The notes beneath the pieces were generated by a model. The model was given only the letters and a program-made list of their open reading frames with translations, was not told the DNA's origin and did not search any database. A stretch of DNA of 6,183 nucleotides from Methanoregulaceae archaeon (lineage in GTDB: Archaea > Halobacteriota > Methanomicrobia > Methanomicrobiales > Methanospirillaceae). A program made the translations under genes and the position numbers. Below are positions 4,286 through 6,183 of this stretch, one piece after another. The stretch lies in contig JAJRBP010000071.1 of NCBI GenBank assembly GCA_028679405.1, forward strand, positions 1-6,183, written 5' to 3'. Each line of letters begins with the position of its first letter. Positions within the stretch are counted from its first letter, which is position 1.

Positions 4286-6133
4286 TTAAGGATCTGCGTT
4301 CCGTTTCATCGGGCAGACATCGGCCCCCTCCATCTGGCCGCCTGCCCATGCGTACCGCTCCCTGATGGTCGGGGGCAGTTCGTGCTCGCCAATAGGAGAG
4401 AACCCGAAATGAGAATAGAATGTGGTAAGATTCTTGACCGCGTGCATATAGAGGGTCTCGTGCCCGCATGCTTCGACGAGGCCCCAGACGACGGCGTTCG
4501 CATATCCGTGCCCCCGCTTGTTGACAGGGGTGAATACCCCGTCGACCGCGTACCCGTCGGGATGTTTCCGGCAGCGGGCCAGTGAGACCATCTCCCCGTC
4601 TGCAAAAGCGGCAAATATCCGATCGATCTTTGGATCTCCTTTCGTCTGGTGATAATCGATCCATAGTATATCCGCAAGCGGAAACTCTTCGGACAGGAGT
4701 TCCTGGACTATTGCGCCGGTCTTGTGGGGGAAGCCCCGGACCCAGGGTTTTTCCGCATCCGAAGGAAGGGGAAAAGGAGGCGACTCGTCATCTCTCCCCT
4801 CGATCCGATACCTGCCCTCTGGGAAATGGAGGACGAACCTGGCACCCGTACCTTCCCTACCGGTCTCCGAGATAGCAATCCCCGTGACCGCCAGGATCTG
4901 CCTGCATATGAAGAGACCGATTCCGGCATGCCCCCCGGAATCGTATTCGAATATCTGGTGTTTCTTCGATGCGGGAATGCCCCCGCCGTTATCCTCGAGG
5001 ACCAGATCGAGTCCGTCCCCACCCTCGTGATAGGTGATAATGATCTCTGTCAGACCCTTGCCATGCCGGAGAGAGTTTTCAAGAAGGTGGGTGAGCACAT
5101 CGCCAAAGAGCGGATCTGCATAGATCTCGAGTCGTTCCACCCAGAACCGGAGGGATGCGTCCCTGGTAATATTCAGTGTCCTTGCCGATCTTTCAAGGAT
5201 TCTCTGGACTCCGAGCCAGGCAGGCGGGGTTGTCCCGAGCTCCCGGTAAGATTCGGCCAGGAGGAGCTGGCGGGCAAGGTTCCATGCAAGGACACGGATC
5301 CGGTCGGCATGGAGGAGGACACCTGGATCCTGTGTGGTAGCGGTCAGATCCTCCACTGTCTCGAGAATCCTGTCGATTCCCAGATGGAAATGGTCCGCGG
5401 ATATCCGGGAGAGGAGGTTGAGCTTGGTGTGAGCGACACCGGATGCCTCTTCGGCCCGGACACGGCGCGTGATGTCCACGAAAGTGAGAATTGCACGGTT
5501 ATCAGGGATAGAAGCAATCGACGCGATGACGTTGATCGACTTGCTATCCGGCCGGGTGAAAACGGTGTCGGTCGTGTATACGGCGCCGTCTCCCTTAAGC
5601 TTCGAAACGATCGATTCCATCTCCTTCTCTGCCCAGAAAGTTGTGACTGGTAATCCTGCAAGGTCTGCCGGGCTCATGCCGAGGAGTGATGCCGCTTTCC
5701 AGTTCGCCTGTCCGACGACCAGGCCGGTCCCGGACCAGGTGAGAAGGAGGCTGCCCGCTTCAGAGTGCGCGAAAAGCCCTTCGTAGAGATCCTCACGTTC
5801 CCGAAGGCGCCTGCTGAGCAGGGCGATGATCCAGCCGATTGCAACCAGTATGCATGCCCGGACTAATGCCTCGAGGATGGTCATCGGCGAGCCTCCCGAA
5901 AACACGACGGCCATGATAAAATACAGGCCCGCAAGGACCGCGGCACACAATGCGCCACGCTTCGGATAACGATATGCGGCAGTTACCACCGGAAGATAAA
6001 GGAGATGAGGAAAGACCGCGGTAATACCAGTGAGGAGTCCTGCAAGGTTCAGGAGGAGTGTCCCGGCACTGCTGCCTATAATCGCCAGGTCCCATTTTGC
6101 ACCGCTGCTGGAGAACCATTCCCTAAAGTTCAA
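4286..6133 (-). CDS. membrane PAS sensor kinase fused to a GNAT acetyltransferase domain
   Basis: The single 615-residue frame has four parts. There are about four membrane helices (14-106) and a PAS domain (about 115-228, ending VDITRRVRAEE). A helical DHp-like segment (about 230-295) precedes an HATPase_c domain (about 305-440) with N box LLENSLRHG (350-358), G1 DNGGGI (381-386), G2 GIGLF (404-408) and G3 GTGARF (428-433). After a linker comes a GNAT domain (about 465-612) with the acetyl-CoA motif NKRGHGYA (538-545) and motif B FYSHFGFSPIG (572-582). The kinase should sense a signal through PAS or membrane and act in the cytosol; the acetyl acceptor is unknown. The DHp segment reads SADHFH where related archaeal kinases are usually TRHD, so autophosphorylation is uncertain. 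The start is TTG at 6133, with GGGAG (6143-6147) 9 bases before it. The frame stays open to the window edge, so the protein may extend further. Confidence 0.88.
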   Translation of the reverse strand: MNFREWFSSSGAKWDLAIIGSSAGTLLLNLAGLLTGITAVFPHLLYLPVVTAAYRYPKRGALCAAVLAGLYFIMAVVFSGGSPMTILEALVRACILVAIGWIIALLSRRLREREDLYEGLFAHSEAGSLLLTWSGTGLVVGQANWKAASLLGMSPADLAGLPVTTFWAEKEMESIVSKLKGDGAVYTTDTVFTRPDSKSINVIASIASIPDNRAILTFVDITRRVRAEEASGVAHTKLNLLSRISADHFHLGIDRILETVEDLTATTQDPGVLLHADRIRVLAWNLARQLLLAESYRELGTTPPAWLGVQRILERSARTLNITRDASLRFWVERLEIYADPLFGDVLTHLLENSLRHGKGLTEIIITYHEGGDGLDLVLEDNGGGIPASKKHQIFEYDSGGHAGIGLFICRQILAVTGIAISETGREGTGARFVLHFPEGRYRIEGRDDESPPFPLPSDAEKPWVRGFPHKTGAIVQELLSEEFPLADILWIDYHQTKGDPKIDRIFAAFADGEMVSLARCRKHPDGYAVDGVFTPVNKRGHGYANAVVWGLVEACGHETLYMHAVKNLTTFYSHFGFSPIGEHELPPTIRERYAWAGGQMEGADVCPMKRNADP

Positions 6134-6142
6134 CAGAATTCT

Positions 6143-6147
6143 CTCCC
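6143..6147 (-). promoter_or_regulatory. ribosome binding site supporting a TTG start
   Basis: The minus strand reads GGGAG, ending 9 bases before the TTG at 6133. It supports initiation there, although the frame remains open leftward of the TTG to the window edge with no ATG or GTG visible in that span. Confidence 0.5.
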
Positions 6148-6183
6148 GGAAGGAAGAAGTTACAGAATGGTCAGGGTGCTCCC

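Noticed and set aside
3897..4664. 255-codon minus-strand frame spanning the membrane-protein gene and the GNAT end.
   Set aside because: It crosses two well-supported genes in another frame and is Arg/Gly/Pro-rich with no recognisable domain.
4724..5653. 309-codon plus-strand frame inside the kinase gene.
   Set aside because: It is antisense to the HATPase and PAS coding region, which has conserved motifs. The long open frame follows from GC-rich codon bias on the opposite strand.
1..6183. CRISPR arrays, insertion sequences, tRNA/rRNA genes, attachment sites.
   Set aside because: No regularly spaced direct repeats, transposase-like frames, tRNA cloverleaf with TTC-arm pattern, or rRNA-like sequence were seen on either strand.

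Overview
The window looks like chromosomal DNA of a methanogenic archaeon, most likely of the order Methanomicrobiales (Methanoregula/Methanosphaerula/Methanolinea type). This is an inference. It rests on archaeal-style A/T-rich TATA elements placed about 25 bases before starts or start regions, GGTGA/GGAGG ribosome binding sites, use of GTG and TTG starts, GC-rich codons, and a membrane PAS kinase of the style abundant in that order. No rRNA, tRNA, CRISPR array, transposase or phage gene is visible.

Layout: (1) 1-213, plus strand: a possible 3' tip of an upstream gene, then a 54-residue protein with two DnaJ-like CxxC zinc knuckles. (2) 266-763, minus strand: a compact unit made of a TATA element, a possible 49-residue ORF whose stop overlaps the next start (ATGA), an 87-residue winged-helix regulator, and a clear hairpin plus T7 terminator. 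(3) 995-1465, plus: a YkgJ-type cysteine-cluster protein, converging with (4) 1473-2732, minus: a HI0933/BaiN-type flavoprotein. (5) 2915-3304, minus: a small exported protein of unknown function, with its own promoter and a T-rich 3' flank. (6) 3305-3668: a gene-free stretch with that promoter and a strong nested inverted repeat, leading to (7) 3669-4238, plus: a four-helix membrane protein of unknown function that starts at GTG behind a perfect ribosome binding site. (8) 4286-6133, minus: a 615-residue membrane PAS sensor kinase fused in frame to a C-terminal GNAT acetyltransferase domain.

The genes are mostly single units in alternating orientation, not one pathway operon. The most notable item is the kinase-acetyltransferase fusion. 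Its usual His-Asp phosphoacceptor pair appears altered, while its ATP-binding and acetyl-CoA-binding motifs look intact. The next most notable are the nested hairpin ahead of the membrane gene and the compact small-ORF/wHTH unit.
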